This document shows positions 31,072 through 41,892 of a stretch of 64,000 bases of DNA, in pieces. Positions within the stretch are counted from its first letter, which is position 1. Each line of letters opens with the position of its first letter. A program made the translations under genes and the position numbers. This DNA is from Histomonas meleagridis (lineage: Eukaryota > Parabasalia > Tritrichomonadida > Dientamoebidae), in assembly GCA_020186115.1 (NCBI GenBank), contig WSYJ01000059.1:122129-186128 (forward strand). The letters run 5' to 3'. A model generated the notes under the pieces. That model was not told where the DNA came from. It made no database searches and saw only the letters and a list, made by a program, of their open reading frames with translations.

Positions 31072-33738
31072 TTAAATACTTTTCTTCATCATCGACTTGA
31101 CTATTTGTTTATTTATCATTGAAAGGTTATTACCGAATTCATTCAAACCAATTTCACCGAACATATTTCCCAACTCAGCAATTACGCTCAATGCGGCATA
31201 TTTTGAAGTAATTTCGTTTATACCAATTTCCAATTTTTTCTTAATAATTTCTTTTTTTCCCCAAATTTCGTTTTTATTTTCCATTAATTTCAAAACGATA
31301 ATTAAAGTTTTGAAATAAGCATTTGACATAATTGAAGAAGATAATAACACATTAAAATCAATTAAATTATTTTCCGCTCTTTTTTTTAATGCATTTTCAG
31401 CAGCGCTTACAATGATCAAATCATTATTCACCGAATAATTTAATAAACGATGAATAACTTCTTCCGAATTTTTAATGTTAATCGATTCTCGAAGAATTGT
31501 TATCGTCAAAAGTACAAATGAATCTTTTGCAAGATCCAAAGTTTCAAAGTTAATTTCATTTCCATTTTTAACATTTTCGAGTTCATTTAATAATTTTTCG
31601 TTTAATATATTAATTTCTGTTCCATAATATAAGTTATAAAGTTGTGGAATTTCTTTTTGAATATTCCATAAAATTGTTTCTCTTTCATTAAATTGTAATG
31701 ATGATATTAATGATTCGCATTTCTTTTCATCCGTTTCAAATAATATCTTTAATAAAATATGAATTTGAGTTTTAAAGCGTTCATAAAAGTTATTCGTTAT
31801 CGCATTAAAAATTGAACTACTTAATAATATTAAATTCGTCGGATTCCGTTCTGAGACTGTTAAACAAAACCCAATGCAATATGAAAGATGTGAATTACGT
31901 AATAAAATCGCAATTTGTAATTGGCCATATGTTTCGGATATCTTTGTTAAGATACAATTTCCATAATAATTATCTTCGGGAAGATCAAAAAGAATTTGAT
32001 TAAGAAATGGAAAAAATTCTTTCCGATATTTGTCACATAAAATAGTACAGAGTTGTGATGATAATTCTATAGCGTTTTCATCATTCATACTAACAATTAA
32101 TATATCAATGATGTTTTGCATATGTCCATATAATTCTGGTCGGTTTTCTTTTAATAAGTTTACAATGTTTTCTATGTTCCGGGATTCAATCGCATTCTGA
32201 AGAAAAGAAAAATCCATTTCTGAGGAAAAGGTTTGCGGCTCAATTATTTTCTGTGGTTTATACGCGATTTTTGATTCAATCGCTTTCTGTGGTTTATTTT
32301 CTGTTTGTAAACTTGTGAAATCAAACGTTTCACCTTCGTTAAACCTCTTTTCAGGCTCTTTCATTCTTGGAGTTTCATATATTTCATTAAGCTCTTGGAA
32401 TGGTACTCGTTTTTTAGGAGATTCAAATTGATTGTTTTCAACAAGTTGTCTGACAATTGGCGATGGATCATGTTTTTTTTGTTGAATTATCTCATCAAAA
32501 CCTTTAGTATATGAAGGCTTCCAAACCTTTCGAGCAACAAGAATACTTTTAACAACAGTAATTCGTATTTCTACTGAGTTTGAATCAACATTATCCTCAA
32601 GTACTTTTTTTATCTTTTTTCCACAAATTGCTGTTACATATTCTATAACAGCAATTTCAGATGAAAGGGATATTACTAAAGTTCCATGCGTAGTTCTACC
32701 TAAAAGTGGTGGAATTAGTCGATCACTAATTTGGTCAAGTGCACTTTTCAAACATCTTGCCATTGCAACTAGTGTTAAACAAGCGTATTTAGAAAGAGTA
32801 GATCTTGCATCGCAAAGACACGAAATATAATCGTCGCAAATTGACTTGAAACCGTTAACAAAAGTGTCAGGTTTTGGTGATGACTTTGCAAACGAAACAA
32901 GGGTTTGGAGAGCTTTCATGCGGTCTTTCCATTCGCTGGTACGTTTTAAAGAATTACCAACTTGGGAAAACTTACAAAAACCCATCTTCGGATTGATGTC
33001 TGAACATGCATTCTTAAATTCTTCACGAAGAGATCTTTCAATTTCTTCTGGAGAAAGGGATGCTTTTGATGATTCTTCGACATAGGAACCTTTTTTTGTA
33101 ACTTTTGTGTTCCCAGAAATTCTTTTTAAAATGTCGTTGAAATCATTTGGAAACTGCTTTTTGATTCGTTTTTCAATCGACTTTGGATTTTTGGCATATA
33201 ATAATGTGACAATTTCATATGTTTTTGAACGAACAGTGGATGATGAATCTGATAGACACGAAAAAACTTTTGGGATAAGTTCATTTATTTCATAATCTGG
33301 ATATTCTGTGATGGTTTTCATGAATAAATCTAAACCTATTTCTTTAAGAATTGGTGTTTGGGAGAAAAGGTCTCCAAATCTTCCCCAAAAATCTGATGGA
33401 TATGAAGCAAGAAAACACTTAATGGCTATATCTATTAATGTGGATCGGAGTTGCTTGTTTGAACTTGAAAGCGGTGATTTTAATGAATTGAATAAATCTA
33501 AAGGAAAATTTGGTGGATACTTTTTTGAAAGAATTTGATCTGACATTGAAAGTGCTGCTCGTGTTATTGCAGGTGGTGATGAATTAACAAGACGAATGAT
33601 AGCGTTGCATAATTTTTGCATTTCTTCTTCTGACAATAAATTGTTTTCCAAAGTTTCAGAAATACTTGAAAGAATGGAAGGAATAGCGTCGGTAGATGCT
33701 TTATTTATAGCATTAATCTTGGCTAAAACAGAACTCAT
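31072..33738 (-). CDS. CLASP/TOG-domain microtubule-associated protein, 888 aa
   Basis: An intact ATG frame with TAAA at the stop. Residues 1-210 form HEAT-type helix pairs of a first TOG-like domain (LDLFNSLKSPLSSSNKQLRS; VFSCLSDSSSTVRSKTYEIV). Residues 230-460 match the CLASP N-terminal TOG: WKDRMKALQTLVSFAKSS, ISCLCDARSTLSKYACLTLV, LIPPLLGRTTHGTLVISLSS and EIRITVVKSILVARKVW. Residues about 465-545 are a polar linker with a repeated KPQK(A/I)IE motif. Residues 550-888 are further helical repeats. Known family role: CLASPs bind tubulin and microtubule plus ends and promote microtubule rescue, which suits a cell with flagella and an axostyle. The gene is divergent from the DUF3447 locus at 33828, with 89 bases between the ATGs. 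Confidence 0.8.
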   Translation of the reverse strand: MSSVLAKINAINKASTDAIPSILSSISETLENNLLSEEEMQKLCNAIIRLVNSSPPAITRAALSMSDQILSKKYPPNFPLDLFNSLKSPLSSSNKQLRSTLIDIAIKCFLASYPSDFWGRFGDLFSQTPILKEIGLDLFMKTITEYPDYEINELIPKVFSCLSDSSSTVRSKTYEIVTLLYAKNPKSIEKRIKKQFPNDFNDILKRISGNTKVTKKGSYVEESSKASLSPEEIERSLREEFKNACSDINPKMGFCKFSQVGNSLKRTSEWKDRMKALQTLVSFAKSSPKPDTFVNGFKSICDDYISCLCDARSTLSKYACLTLVAMARCLKSALDQISDRLIPPLLGRTTHGTLVISLSSEIAVIEYVTAICGKKIKKVLEDNVDSNSVEIRITVVKSILVARKVWKPSYTKGFDEIIQQKKHDPSPIVRQLVENNQFESPKKRVPFQELNEIYETPRMKEPEKRFNEGETFDFTSLQTENKPQKAIESKIAYKPQKIIEPQTFSSEMDFSFLQNAIESRNIENIVNLLKENRPELYGHMQNIIDILIVSMNDENAIELSSQLCTILCDKYRKEFFPFLNQILFDLPEDNYYGNCILTKISETYGQLQIAILLRNSHLSYCIGFCLTVSERNPTNLILLSSSIFNAITNNFYERFKTQIHILLKILFETDEKKCESLISSLQFNERETILWNIQKEIPQLYNLYYGTEINILNEKLLNELENVKNGNEINFETLDLAKDSFVLLTITILRESINIKNSEEVIHRLLNYSVNNDLIIVSAAENALKKRAENNLIDFNVLLSSSIMSNAYFKTLIIVLKLMENKNEIWGKKEIIKKKLEIGINEITSKYAALSVIAELGNMFGEIGLNEFGNNLSMINKQIVKSMMKKSI

Positions 33739-33749
33739 TCTTTCAAGCC

Positions 33750-33810
33750 CGTTTAATAATTTTTAAACGGTTTTTTCCTAAGAGCACGTTTAAAGGCTTT
33801 AAACGTTCAC
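33750..33810. promoter_or_regulatory. Shared promoter region with repeated TTTAAACG motifs
   Basis: Between the divergent CLASP and DUF3447 starts lie four AAACG/CGTTT motifs in 60 bases: CCCGTTTAATAA, TTTTTAAACGG, CACGTTTAAAGG and CTTTAAACGTTC. AACGG-type sites also occur before the Kelch, UBL-UBA and PDI genes. They resemble Myb recognition sites, and Myb factors are known regulators in Trichomonas. No factor can be assigned. Confidence 0.35.
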
Positions 33811-33827
33811 CAGACAAAACAAGGTTC

Positions 33828-35038
33828 ATGCAAGAAAATCAAAATGCTTACCTTGGATTCTTAATTAAAATTGAAAAAATCATATACGATCTAACTGAAG
33901 AAAATATAGATGCTTCAGTAGATCAAATTTTAGAATTATTTGATCTAAATTTTCCATTAACATTTAATTTTGTAGTTAGCAATTTAATTTATTACGCATT
34001 TTATTCACAAAAAAAAGTAAGCGACATATATTTGGATTATTTAAAAAGAATTCAAACAAAAGAAGAGGAAATAAATAAAAATAATTCAAAAATCATTGAT
34101 ATTTTTGTCAACATATATCTGAATTTAAAACAAGAGAAGATTATTACCTATGTGAAAAACTAATTGAACAAAATTTAATGAATGAAAATATTATTAATCG
34201 CATTAAATCAAACTATTTTGCACACCGTAAAACAGAAGATGACATTAATTATAAACCCTATCAAAACATTGATAATTTATCATTGTTTCTTCAACACAAA
34301 TTCAAAGATAATTATTCAGAACTTTCCAAAAACAATTGGGAACTTCACAAAAAATTAATTAAAGAAGGAGTTAATCCTAATGAAATATCTCAAATAATTC
34401 GAAATGATGAAATAGAAAAACTTCAAGAAATATCATCACAAAACAATTTTGATTTTAATCAAACTATTCCAGAATCACTTTATGAACGATGTGATTTTGT
34501 TAATAAAATAAATGTTTCATTAATTGATTATGCAGCATTTTTTTCAGCTGTTAAATGTTTTAAATATTTACTTATGAATGGAGCAAAATTAGATAAAACA
34601 GGTAAGTATGCAGTTGCAGGTGGAAATGAAGAAATCATTCATTTATGTAAGCAAAATAATTCATCATTTGAAAATGGATATTATGTAGCAATTAAATTTC
34701 ACAAAAATATTGTCTTTAAATATCTTTACGAAAATAAAATTCAGGAAGATGATTTAGAATCATTAGGAAGATTATGTATTTCATACAATAATTATGAGCT
34801 TTTATCATTTTTGATTAAAGAAGGAATGAAAATCAAAGATTCTTTAATTCATTCGGCAGCAAATATTGGAAATTTATATCTTGTTAAATATTTTGTTCAG
34901 AATCATCAAATTCCGAATATTTTATATAGTTCTTCTATTTCTGGAAATGTTGAAATTGTTAAATATGTTCTTGATCAAAATATAAATATTGAAAAATCGT
35001 TCTATTACAAAATTTTATTATTTAAAAATAATAATTAA
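33828..35038 (+). pseudogene. DUF3447 ankyrin-family gene, one frameshift
   Basis: ATG 33828 opens the N-terminal domain (IIYDLTEENIDASVDQILEL), which ends out of frame at 34163. The similarity continues in the next frame as REDYYLCEKLIEQNLMNENI, joining smoothly if one A is added to the AAAA run near 34124. The second frame then carries the whole DUF3447 region (WELHKKLIKEGVNPNEISQI, DFNQTIPESLYERCDF, SLIDYAAFFSAVKCFKYLL, KYAVAGGNEEIIHLCKQNN) and two degenerate ankyrin units up to NIEKSFYYK. It stops at 35036, where the first AT-rich spacer begins, exactly as in the locus at 15238. The downstream ankyrin array is described separately. Confidence 0.75.
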
Positions 35039-36323
35039 AAATTATTTAAATTATTTAATACAGTGCTTATTTTAGCATCTGAAAAAGGTCATACAGAAAT
35101 AGTTAAATTACTTCTTGCACAAGAAGGAATTGATATTAATGCTAAAGATATTTATTTGTTTTATTTAATATTGATTTTAATAATTTTTTGTTTCAAAATA
35201 ATATTTGAAAATTATTTAAATTATTTAGAACAGCACTTATATTGGCATCTCAAAATGGTCATACAGAAACAGTTAAATTACTTCTTGAACAAGAAGGAAT
35301 TGATATTAATGCTAAAGATATTTATTTGTTTTCTTTAAAATTTATTTTAATAATTTAATGTTTAAAAAAAATATTTGAAAACTAATTATATTATTTGAAA
35401 CTGCATTAATATATACAGCTGGATATGGTTATATAGAAATAGTCAAATTACTTCTAGAACAAAGAGGAATTAATATTAATGATAAAAATTTTTATTTTCC
35501 ATATTTAATATTTAATTTAATAATTTATTTTTTCAAAATAATAATTGGAAATTATTTAAAATGTTTGAAACAGCACTTATAAATTCATCTAAATATGGTC
35601 ATACAGAAATAGTTAAATTACTTCTTGAACAAGAAGGAATTGATATTAATGCTAAAGATATTTATTTTAATAATTTTATAGTATTTCAAAATAATATTTG
35701 GAAATTATTTAAATTATTTTTTACAGCACTTATGAATGCATCCCTATATGGTCATACAGAAATCGTTAAATTACTTATTGAACAAAAAGGATTTGATGTT
35801 AATGCTAAAGATATTTATTTGTTTTATTCGAAATTTACTTTTGCAATTTTATATTTCAAAATAATATTTGGAAATTATTTAAATTATTTTATACAGCACT
35901 TATGAATGCATCTGAAAAAGGTCATACAGAAATCGTTCAATTGCTTCTTGAACAAGAAGGAATTGATGTTAATGCTAAAACTAATAATTCTTTGATTTAT
36001 TTAAAATTTATTTTAATAATTTTATATTTTAAAATAATATTTGGAAATTATTTAAATTATTTCAAACAGCACTTATGATAGCATGTCAAAAAGGTAATAA
36101 AGAAATAGAGAAATTACTTCTCGAAAAAGGTGCAACAAAAGAAAACACAGCATTTCCTTCAACAACAAATGGAAACATGTCTTTTTTTTCAAAGGATACC
36201 AATACTTTTGGATTTTCCAGTCAAGGAAACAACGATCCAAAAGGTCTTTTTTCCTCATATTATAAGCCAGGAAATTTCTCAAATCTGAACTTCATTTTCT
36301 CCCAAAATGATAATAAAAAATGA
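35039..36323 (+). pseudogene. Array of 7 ankyrin units with AT-rich spacers
   Basis: Seven ankyrin units (TVLILASEKGHTEIVKLLLA to TALMIACQKGNKEIEKLLLE) are all open and of equal length. They are separated by spacers of 63 to about 90 bases; the two 80-base spacers I counted shift the frame and the 63-base one keeps it. The spacers share TTTCAAAATAATATTTGG and AAATTATTTAAATTATTT with the minus-strand array at 12.7-15.2 kb. The last unit runs into a C-terminal tail rich in Ser/Phe/Gly/Asn (FSKDTNTFGFSSQGNNDPKG) ending in TGA at 36323. The TAL unit boundaries do not coincide with AG, so ordinary introns are not supported. Upstream stands the DUF3447 domain of the same locus. Confidence 0.65.
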
Positions 36324-36864
36324 AATCTAAATGGGTAACTCGTTTAACCGTTTTTAAGATGGAACCTCAAAATAAAACAAAAATATCTTCATTAGTATAC
36401 AATATTTTTTAAAATTTATTATACACTCATTATGAAAATAGCTATGTAATTTTTATTGATATATTATATTTAGTATTTAAAATAGATCCAAAAAATTAGA
36501 ATAATTGATTAATTATATATTCGGTCTTTTTCGATCTTGCTACAGCGATACTTGTCTGATTTTTTTTTCAGATATTAACTTCAATCATCCAATCATTTCT
36601 ATTATTTTCATAAATTATTTAAACATATATATCTTTAATAAACACCATCGAAATACGTAAATTTTACAGATGTAACAATGTGTTAAAATCATAATGATTA
36701 AATAACAAATTAATTTGTTTTAAGTTACATCAAACTAAACAACGATATCTTTTTGTTATTAAAAAGATGCTAAACCGTTACATCTCATTCAAAAACATTG
36801 AATTCATTTTTAACTTTTTCAAAACTTTAAGTTTGATGTATTAATTTACTATTACATTTCTTCA
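36324..36864. other. Intergenic, nothing recognised
   Basis: AT-rich gap between convergent genes. An AACCGTTTTT motif lies at about 36349 and a CTAAACCGTTAC at about 36769; no ORF or RNA gene was seen. Confidence 0.45.
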
Positions 36865-38043
36865 TTACGAGTTGATTAAGACATCGATCATATCCTCCCG
36901 CAAATGCACAACAGCCATTGCGTCACCGATGTACACACTAAACAATGGTGGGGGGTCTTTTTCTGGGTAACCCAGAAATGCCATTATCGTTCTTTTTTCT
37001 TTTATATAACATACACCGAATGAATGTATTCTTGGCAGCATGAACAATCCTTGATCGCTAATAGAACCATCTGATATAGAGACCGATTCTCCATCTGGCA
37101 TTACATGGAACACGAACCACCACATTTTCGAAAGATCACATGCGTACATTAATGTCCATTTGTTATTTGCTTTTCCACCGAAATAAAACAAATATTTTTC
37201 AACTTGTACCATACCAGCAGCAGATGATTGACTTGGTGGTGAAGCTCCAATACATTCTCTGATTTTTATCTCATTTGTCTCCATATTTAAACATAAAAAT
37301 CCTCCGAGTTTAGATCCGCCATAACTATAAACAATGTTATCCACAGTAACAAATGGTACTGCAGCACGGCCACTGATCTGTTGTGGAATTTGGCTCCATG
37401 TCATTGTTGAAAGATCAAGAACATTTAACTCATCTGGCCATTCACCATTAAATCCTCCCCAAACAAAAAACTTATTATTACCAATGGCAACAATTGGGGA
37501 TGATCGTGGCGATGGTGGCATTCCTTGCGTTTGAACATAAGCTACTTCTCCAGTTGTAATATCTATCGTATGAAGTTCTCCAAGATAATTTGGATTACAA
37601 TATCCACCAAAAACTACGACATGTGTTCCAATTAAACATGCACGAGCACCACTACGTGGACTAATTTGTTCTCCGGATAGTTTAATCTCTCGCCATCTAT
37701 TAGTGAGAGTATCAAGAGCCCAAAAGTCATTGAGTGGCTGTTCGTTTGGTGTAATTCCATACCCAATATAAACTGTATGATTATCGGGATCATCACAATA
37801 AAATTGACCTGTGCGTGGAGCAGGTCCAAGAGAATTAGCTGCAGTGACAGACCATATTCCAGTGAATCCCGTTTTCAACACGTTGTTAACCCTATGCATT
37901 GTTCTACATTTTGTGATAGGGGCAGGAATATCTGAATTTCTTTCGTCATTCATTCTGGACGCTCCTACAGGCATGTAAAGGTCTTCCGTGAATGGGTGTA
38001 CGTAATTTGTTCCTGGGTAAGCAGTACTTGGTTGTGGACCCAT
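36865..38043 (-). CDS. Kelch-repeat protein, 392 aa
   Basis: An intact ATG frame. From about residue 60 to 370 there are five to six Kelch blades with the family pattern of a GG pair followed by a Tyr/Trp spacing. Examples: HVVVFGGYCNPNYLGELHTI, FFVWGGFNGEWPDELNVLDL with STMTWSQIP, IVYSYGGSKLGGFLCL and YLFYFGGKANNKWTLMYACD with LSKMWWFV. There is no BTB, F-box or membrane segment. A six-bladed beta-propeller of this kind usually serves as a protein interaction platform. Upstream, at about 38070, a TTAACGGTTTTT motif stands 30 bases before the ATG. It lies 140 bases downstream of the WD40 gene, on the same strand. Confidence 0.8.
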   Translation of the reverse strand: MGPQPSTAYPGTNYVHPFTEDLYMPVGASRMNDERNSDIPAPITKCRTMHRVNNVLKTGFTGIWSVTAANSLGPAPRTGQFYCDDPDNHTVYIGYGITPNEQPLNDFWALDTLTNRWREIKLSGEQISPRSGARACLIGTHVVVFGGYCNPNYLGELHTIDITTGEVAYVQTQGMPPSPRSSPIVAIGNNKFFVWGGFNGEWPDELNVLDLSTMTWSQIPQQISGRAAVPFVTVDNIVYSYGGSKLGGFLCLNMETNEIKIRECIGASPPSQSSAAGMVQVEKYLFYFGGKANNKWTLMYACDLSKMWWFVFHVMPDGESVSISDGSISDQGLFMLPRIHSFGVCYIKEKRTIMAFLGYPEKDPPPLFSVYIGDAMAVVHLREDMIDVLINS

Positions 38044-38061
38044 AAATTAAATTTGAATTTT

Positions 38062-38080
38062 GCACCACGCCATTAACGGT
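38062..38080 (-). promoter_or_regulatory. TAACGG (Myb-site-like) motif before the Kelch gene
   Basis: TTAACGGTTT lies about 30 bases upstream of ATG 38043 and fits the general Myb site YAAC(G/T)G. In this orientation the motif is on the plus strand. The same word precedes the UBL-UBA gene. Confidence 0.25.
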
Positions 38081-38185
38081 TTTTATGACGATAACTTTTC
38101 TTTGAGCGTTTTTTGATAGTTTTTTGTTAATTTTTGTTACAATTTTTTTTGAAAAAACAAAAAACAAAACTTTTTTTTAATAACA

Positions 38186-41100
38186 TTAATATGGTATTAA
38201 TCTTTTGTGTGTTCTTAATGGTGAAAATGGACATACTTCAAACCACATAATCGCTTCATCCATTGCCATTACTGTTTCATTATCTTCTAAATAGAACACG
38301 TTACCAATGATTTGTAAACCGCTGCAAAACGAAGTCATCTTTTGCAATGACATGTCAAATGGAATTTTTCCTATTTTAATGTCCCTAACGGTCGTTCCCC
38401 CATCAAATTTAATATTATTTTCGAAAGTTTTAATTGCATCTGTAGCTATAGAATTAATATTTTCTTCTTCGATGTACTTTTTTCCATTAATTGTTGAGTC
38501 TTTAGTTATAGTTAACGCTGAGATAATTTTTAATTCATTAATTTTAGGTTTTAAATAATTTAAATTATTTTCATTTATTAATTTAATTGTGGAATTAACT
38601 AAAGATTTAATAATTGGATTATATCCACGCCACATCGCTTGATAGCAAGCGAAATAAAATGAAATTGTTATAAGTTCAATGTTAATTTCATTTATATTAA
38701 TGTTTTGTAATATTTTAACATATGAATACGCTTCATAATAATTATAAATTTTATCTTTTAACATGTTTCGAATAATATTTAATCCATATTCAATTGCTTT
38801 TTGTTTTTCATTTCCAAGGATTAAAAGTTTTAAGTGATTAATTCCATTAATTTTCTTTGCTTTTTTAATATAAAATTCCGGATCTTTTAATCCAAACTCA
38901 TTATAAAACTTTAAGAGTTCATTTTCATCATTAAAATTAATCAACGAAACGAATTTTCGTTTTTCTTTCACATTAATTTTCTGGAATAATATATCATAAC
39001 AATTATTATACACGAAATATTTCGCAATAATTTCATTAACATTTTCATCATTAACGAAACCAAAAGTTTTCATTAATTCGATCGCCCAAATTATTTCTCC
39101 GCAATGTATTAATGTCCAAATTGCGCTTTGTAAATCGCCAATCGATAAAAAAGTTGCTGCTGAAAGTAATGGTTTCCCTTCATTTAAATATTTCGTTGAT
39201 TTTTTATTAATAATTTTATATATTATATAATCGGAAATATCATCGAATTCTTCGCGTATAAATTTTTCGTTTATTTCGTTTTTTGCGTTTTTTATTGATA
39301 TCGATTTCGTTTTCGGCTGGAAATTTGTTTCTCGTAACGAAGCGATCAATAAAAAAGCGGATTCGAACTTTTCGTTTTTCATCATTTGTTGAATAGTTTC
39401 TTCGATTTTTCCCGAAGAAATCAAATATTTGTATGAGTCGTTTGTATTTGTTAACATTTTCGAACGTGAAATCAAAAGGTTTTGCCAAAACTTATAACTC
39501 ACTGCCGGTGCAAATGATAATGCGATATCATATTCACCGATCATAAACATTAACTCACAATATTTCTTTGTGTCGCCGATTTTCATACATAAATCGGCTG
39601 CTTTAAGCGCGTTTTGTTTGGCGGCTTTAGACCGTAGTAATGTGAACTGATCCTTAGGCAAAGTTGACATGAGATGTGAAATCTTTTTCTTGGTGACTTT
39701 TATGACGTCGTTTATATGATATATATCGTCGTCATTGAACGTCACTTTTTCGTCCTGTTTGATGCGATGTATAATTTTCATGATTTGTTCCGATCCTTCG
39801 AATGGACAAAATCTGTTTGCATAATATTTGGATTCAGATGTGAATATAGAGCGAAGTTTTTCACGCGAAAAGAGCTTGTCAAGAGAAAAAGTTCGAACTG
39901 TTTCATCTTTTGAGGTCGAAAGAAGGAAAAATGGATGTTCTTTATGCATGGATAAACCATAGATATGACTGGAATGTGCATTAATCTTGCCAAGGATTGT
40001 GAGATTTCGTGAGTCCCATAAAATAATTTTGCCATCATAGCCACCACTAATTATCAGATAATCTATATATTCACTCCAGAGTATTGCACGGGAACACCCT
40101 TCATGACCAAGAGATCTGTTTGTTTCCCGAGTTGTGATGTTGATTATTGATACACCTCCATCATCATCTGTAACTGCTATTTTGTTTTGTTCAAATGGAG
40201 ACCATGTTAATCCAAATAATGGATGCGCTTCTGGTGTTTTTATTTGTATATAGGCACCTCCTTCCATTCGAACATATAAAAATCCATTAATTGATGTAAA
40301 TGCTATATTTCGTTCTTTCTTAGACCATTCGATACATCGTAAATCAGAAGCTGTGTTTATAATAGTAACATCTTCTTTCTTAATTATATCATAAATATAA
40401 CATTTATGACCTGAAGCTACAGCAATTAAATTGTTATCAAAAGTGGACCACCCCACCGATAGGACCCGTTTACTTCCGAATCGCTTTTTGAATATAACTT
40501 TCATCGTCTTTAGTGAATATAAATAAACGTTCCCCGAATCAGCTCCAGTTAAAAAATAACTACCACCAGGAGAAAAACATATACAGTAAATATGCATATT
40601 TTTTTTGATTGGAAGAATTTTTTCTTTCCTCTTAAGAGTTGGTAATGACCATATACAAATAGTACCATCAAATGAACATGTTGCTACAATGTTTGGATCA
40701 GTAGGAAGTATACAAGAATGAAAGATTGTTCTCGTATGCGAATTATCTATTTTATATAAATAATTTCGATTAATTACATCAACAATACCAACTGTACCAT
40801 CAGAATATGTAACAATTACATTTTTGTCTGAAATTGTTAATATACTAACACATGGTGCATCTTCCAAATTAATCGTTGATGTGACAGAGCCATTGGAAAT
40901 TGTCCATAAGCGAAGAATCCCATGTTCCGAATCACCTGTAATAATTTGGCCAGGAAGAGAAGGAACCCAATCACCACATTTAGTTTTGATGGTGGTGTCA
41001 TTGCTTTGTGACGTAATATGAAAATTTGGTAAAACTGAATAAACGGCCCAGCAAATGTTGTCAAGAATCAGTAAACAATGTGTAGTATCAAGAGGATCAA

Positions 41101-41680
41101 ATGAAATGCAGTGGACAAAGCCTAGAGTCCTTTCGACTCGATTAAGTATTTGGTTGCGTATTTCATAAAAGCTACGATCATAACAAAATAATAAATAATA
41201 ACTTTTGATATCGGGATGTGGACAAAAACAACTGATAGCTGCTGATACCTCAATGTATTTAATAGAACCTTTTTTGTTTTTGACATCAACTGATATGTAA
41301 AATGTAAGGATTTCTAAAAATATATAAACCTCAGAGCCACTTTGAGAATACTCCATACATGTAAACTTTCCTTCTGATAAATTGTAAAAGTTATCTTGAT
41401 AAATAATTTCTTTTTGAATAAAATCAAAAATAATGAACTTGCCGGTATTATAAAAAATAGCGATTTCTGTATAATTTTTAGGTGAAAGCCTGATACCTAC
41501 AATAATTTCTTTTCCATTACAATTGAATACATCTAAGTTTAGCTCGGGAATTTTGTAAATAAATATCGAATAATGAGTGGCATATGCAAAATAATTTTTG
41601 TTCTTGGTTACTTGATTATATCCACTATTAATAACACCGCCAGGAGCTGTAGATAATCTCCTAACAAGATTCCCAAGCAT
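38186..41680 (-). CDS. Large WD40-repeat protein with C-terminal alpha-solenoid, 1,164 aa (WDR17-like architecture)
   Basis: An intact frame from ATG 41680. The first 620 residues contain two WD40 propellers. Clear blades are NIVATCSFDGTICIWSLP, CFSPGGSYFLTGADSGNVYL, VGWSTFDNNLIAVASGHKCY, LTWSPFEQNKIAVTDDDGGV and LIISGGYDGKIILWDSRNLT with KDETVRTFSLDKLF. From residue 640 the protein is a helical, TPR-like solenoid (YKYLISSGKIEETIQQMMKN; LSIGDLQSAIWTLIHCGEII). The order of WD40 repeats then solenoid is that of WDR17 and of IFT/COPI-type coat proteins. WDR17 fits best by overall layout, but I cannot exclude another member of this class. A C-terminal short motif (VCPFSPLRTHKRLIPY) closes it. There is no signal or membrane segment. 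Confidence 0.8.
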   Translation of the reverse strand: MLGNLVRRLSTAPGGVINSGYNQVTKNKNYFAYATHYSIFIYKIPELNLDVFNCNGKEIIVGIRLSPKNYTEIAIFYNTGKFIIFDFIQKEIIYQDNFYNLSEGKFTCMEYSQSGSEVYIFLEILTFYISVDVKNKKGSIKYIEVSAAISCFCPHPDIKSYYLLFCYDRSFYEIRNQILNRVERTLGFVHCISFDPLDTTHCLLILDNICWAVYSVLPNFHITSQSNDTTIKTKCGDWVPSLPGQIITGDSEHGILRLWTISNGSVTSTINLEDAPCVSILTISDKNVIVTYSDGTVGIVDVINRNYLYKIDNSHTRTIFHSCILPTDPNIVATCSFDGTICIWSLPTLKRKEKILPIKKNMHIYCICFSPGGSYFLTGADSGNVYLYSLKTMKVIFKKRFGSKRVLSVGWSTFDNNLIAVASGHKCYIYDIIKKEDVTIINTASDLRCIEWSKKERNIAFTSINGFLYVRMEGGAYIQIKTPEAHPLFGLTWSPFEQNKIAVTDDDGGVSIINITTRETNRSLGHEGCSRAILWSEYIDYLIISGGYDGKIILWDSRNLTILGKINAHSSHIYGLSMHKEHPFFLLSTSKDETVRTFSLDKLFSREKLRSIFTSESKYYANRFCPFEGSEQIMKIIHRIKQDEKVTFNDDDIYHINDVIKVTKKKISHLMSTLPKDQFTLLRSKAAKQNALKAADLCMKIGDTKKYCELMFMIGEYDIALSFAPAVSYKFWQNLLISRSKMLTNTNDSYKYLISSGKIEETIQQMMKNEKFESAFLLIASLRETNFQPKTKSISIKNAKNEINEKFIREEFDDISDYIIYKIINKKSTKYLNEGKPLLSAATFLSIGDLQSAIWTLIHCGEIIWAIELMKTFGFVNDENVNEIIAKYFVYNNCYDILFQKINVKEKRKFVSLINFNDENELLKFYNEFGLKDPEFYIKKAKKINGINHLKLLILGNEKQKAIEYGLNIIRNMLKDKIYNYYEAYSYVKILQNININEINIELITISFYFACYQAMWRGYNPIIKSLVNSTIKLINENNLNYLKPKINELKIISALTITKDSTINGKKYIEEENINSIATDAIKTFENNIKFDGGTTVRDIKIGKIPFDMSLQKMTSFCSGLQIIGNVFYLEDNETVMAMDEAIMWFEVCPFSPLRTHKRLIPY

Positions 41681-41892
41681 TATAAAGCTTTAATAATTTG
41701 CAACGATGGATATTTCTGATAAATTCGATCAAAATTCATTCAAATAACATCGTTAACTTTTGGAATTTGGAAAAGAAGTTTCTTGGAATGATGAATTTTC
41801 TCTAAAAAATAAATCAAAAACAAGTACACGCAAGGGATAGTTTATTTATGTTGTCATTTTAGAATATTGATAATTATTCTTCATTAATGTTG

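Noticed and set aside
35120-35240. Canonical GT-AG introns between ankyrin units
   Set aside because: No constant GT at the 5' side, AG absent at several 3' borders, and the trichomonad signals GTATGT and ACTAACACACAG are missing.
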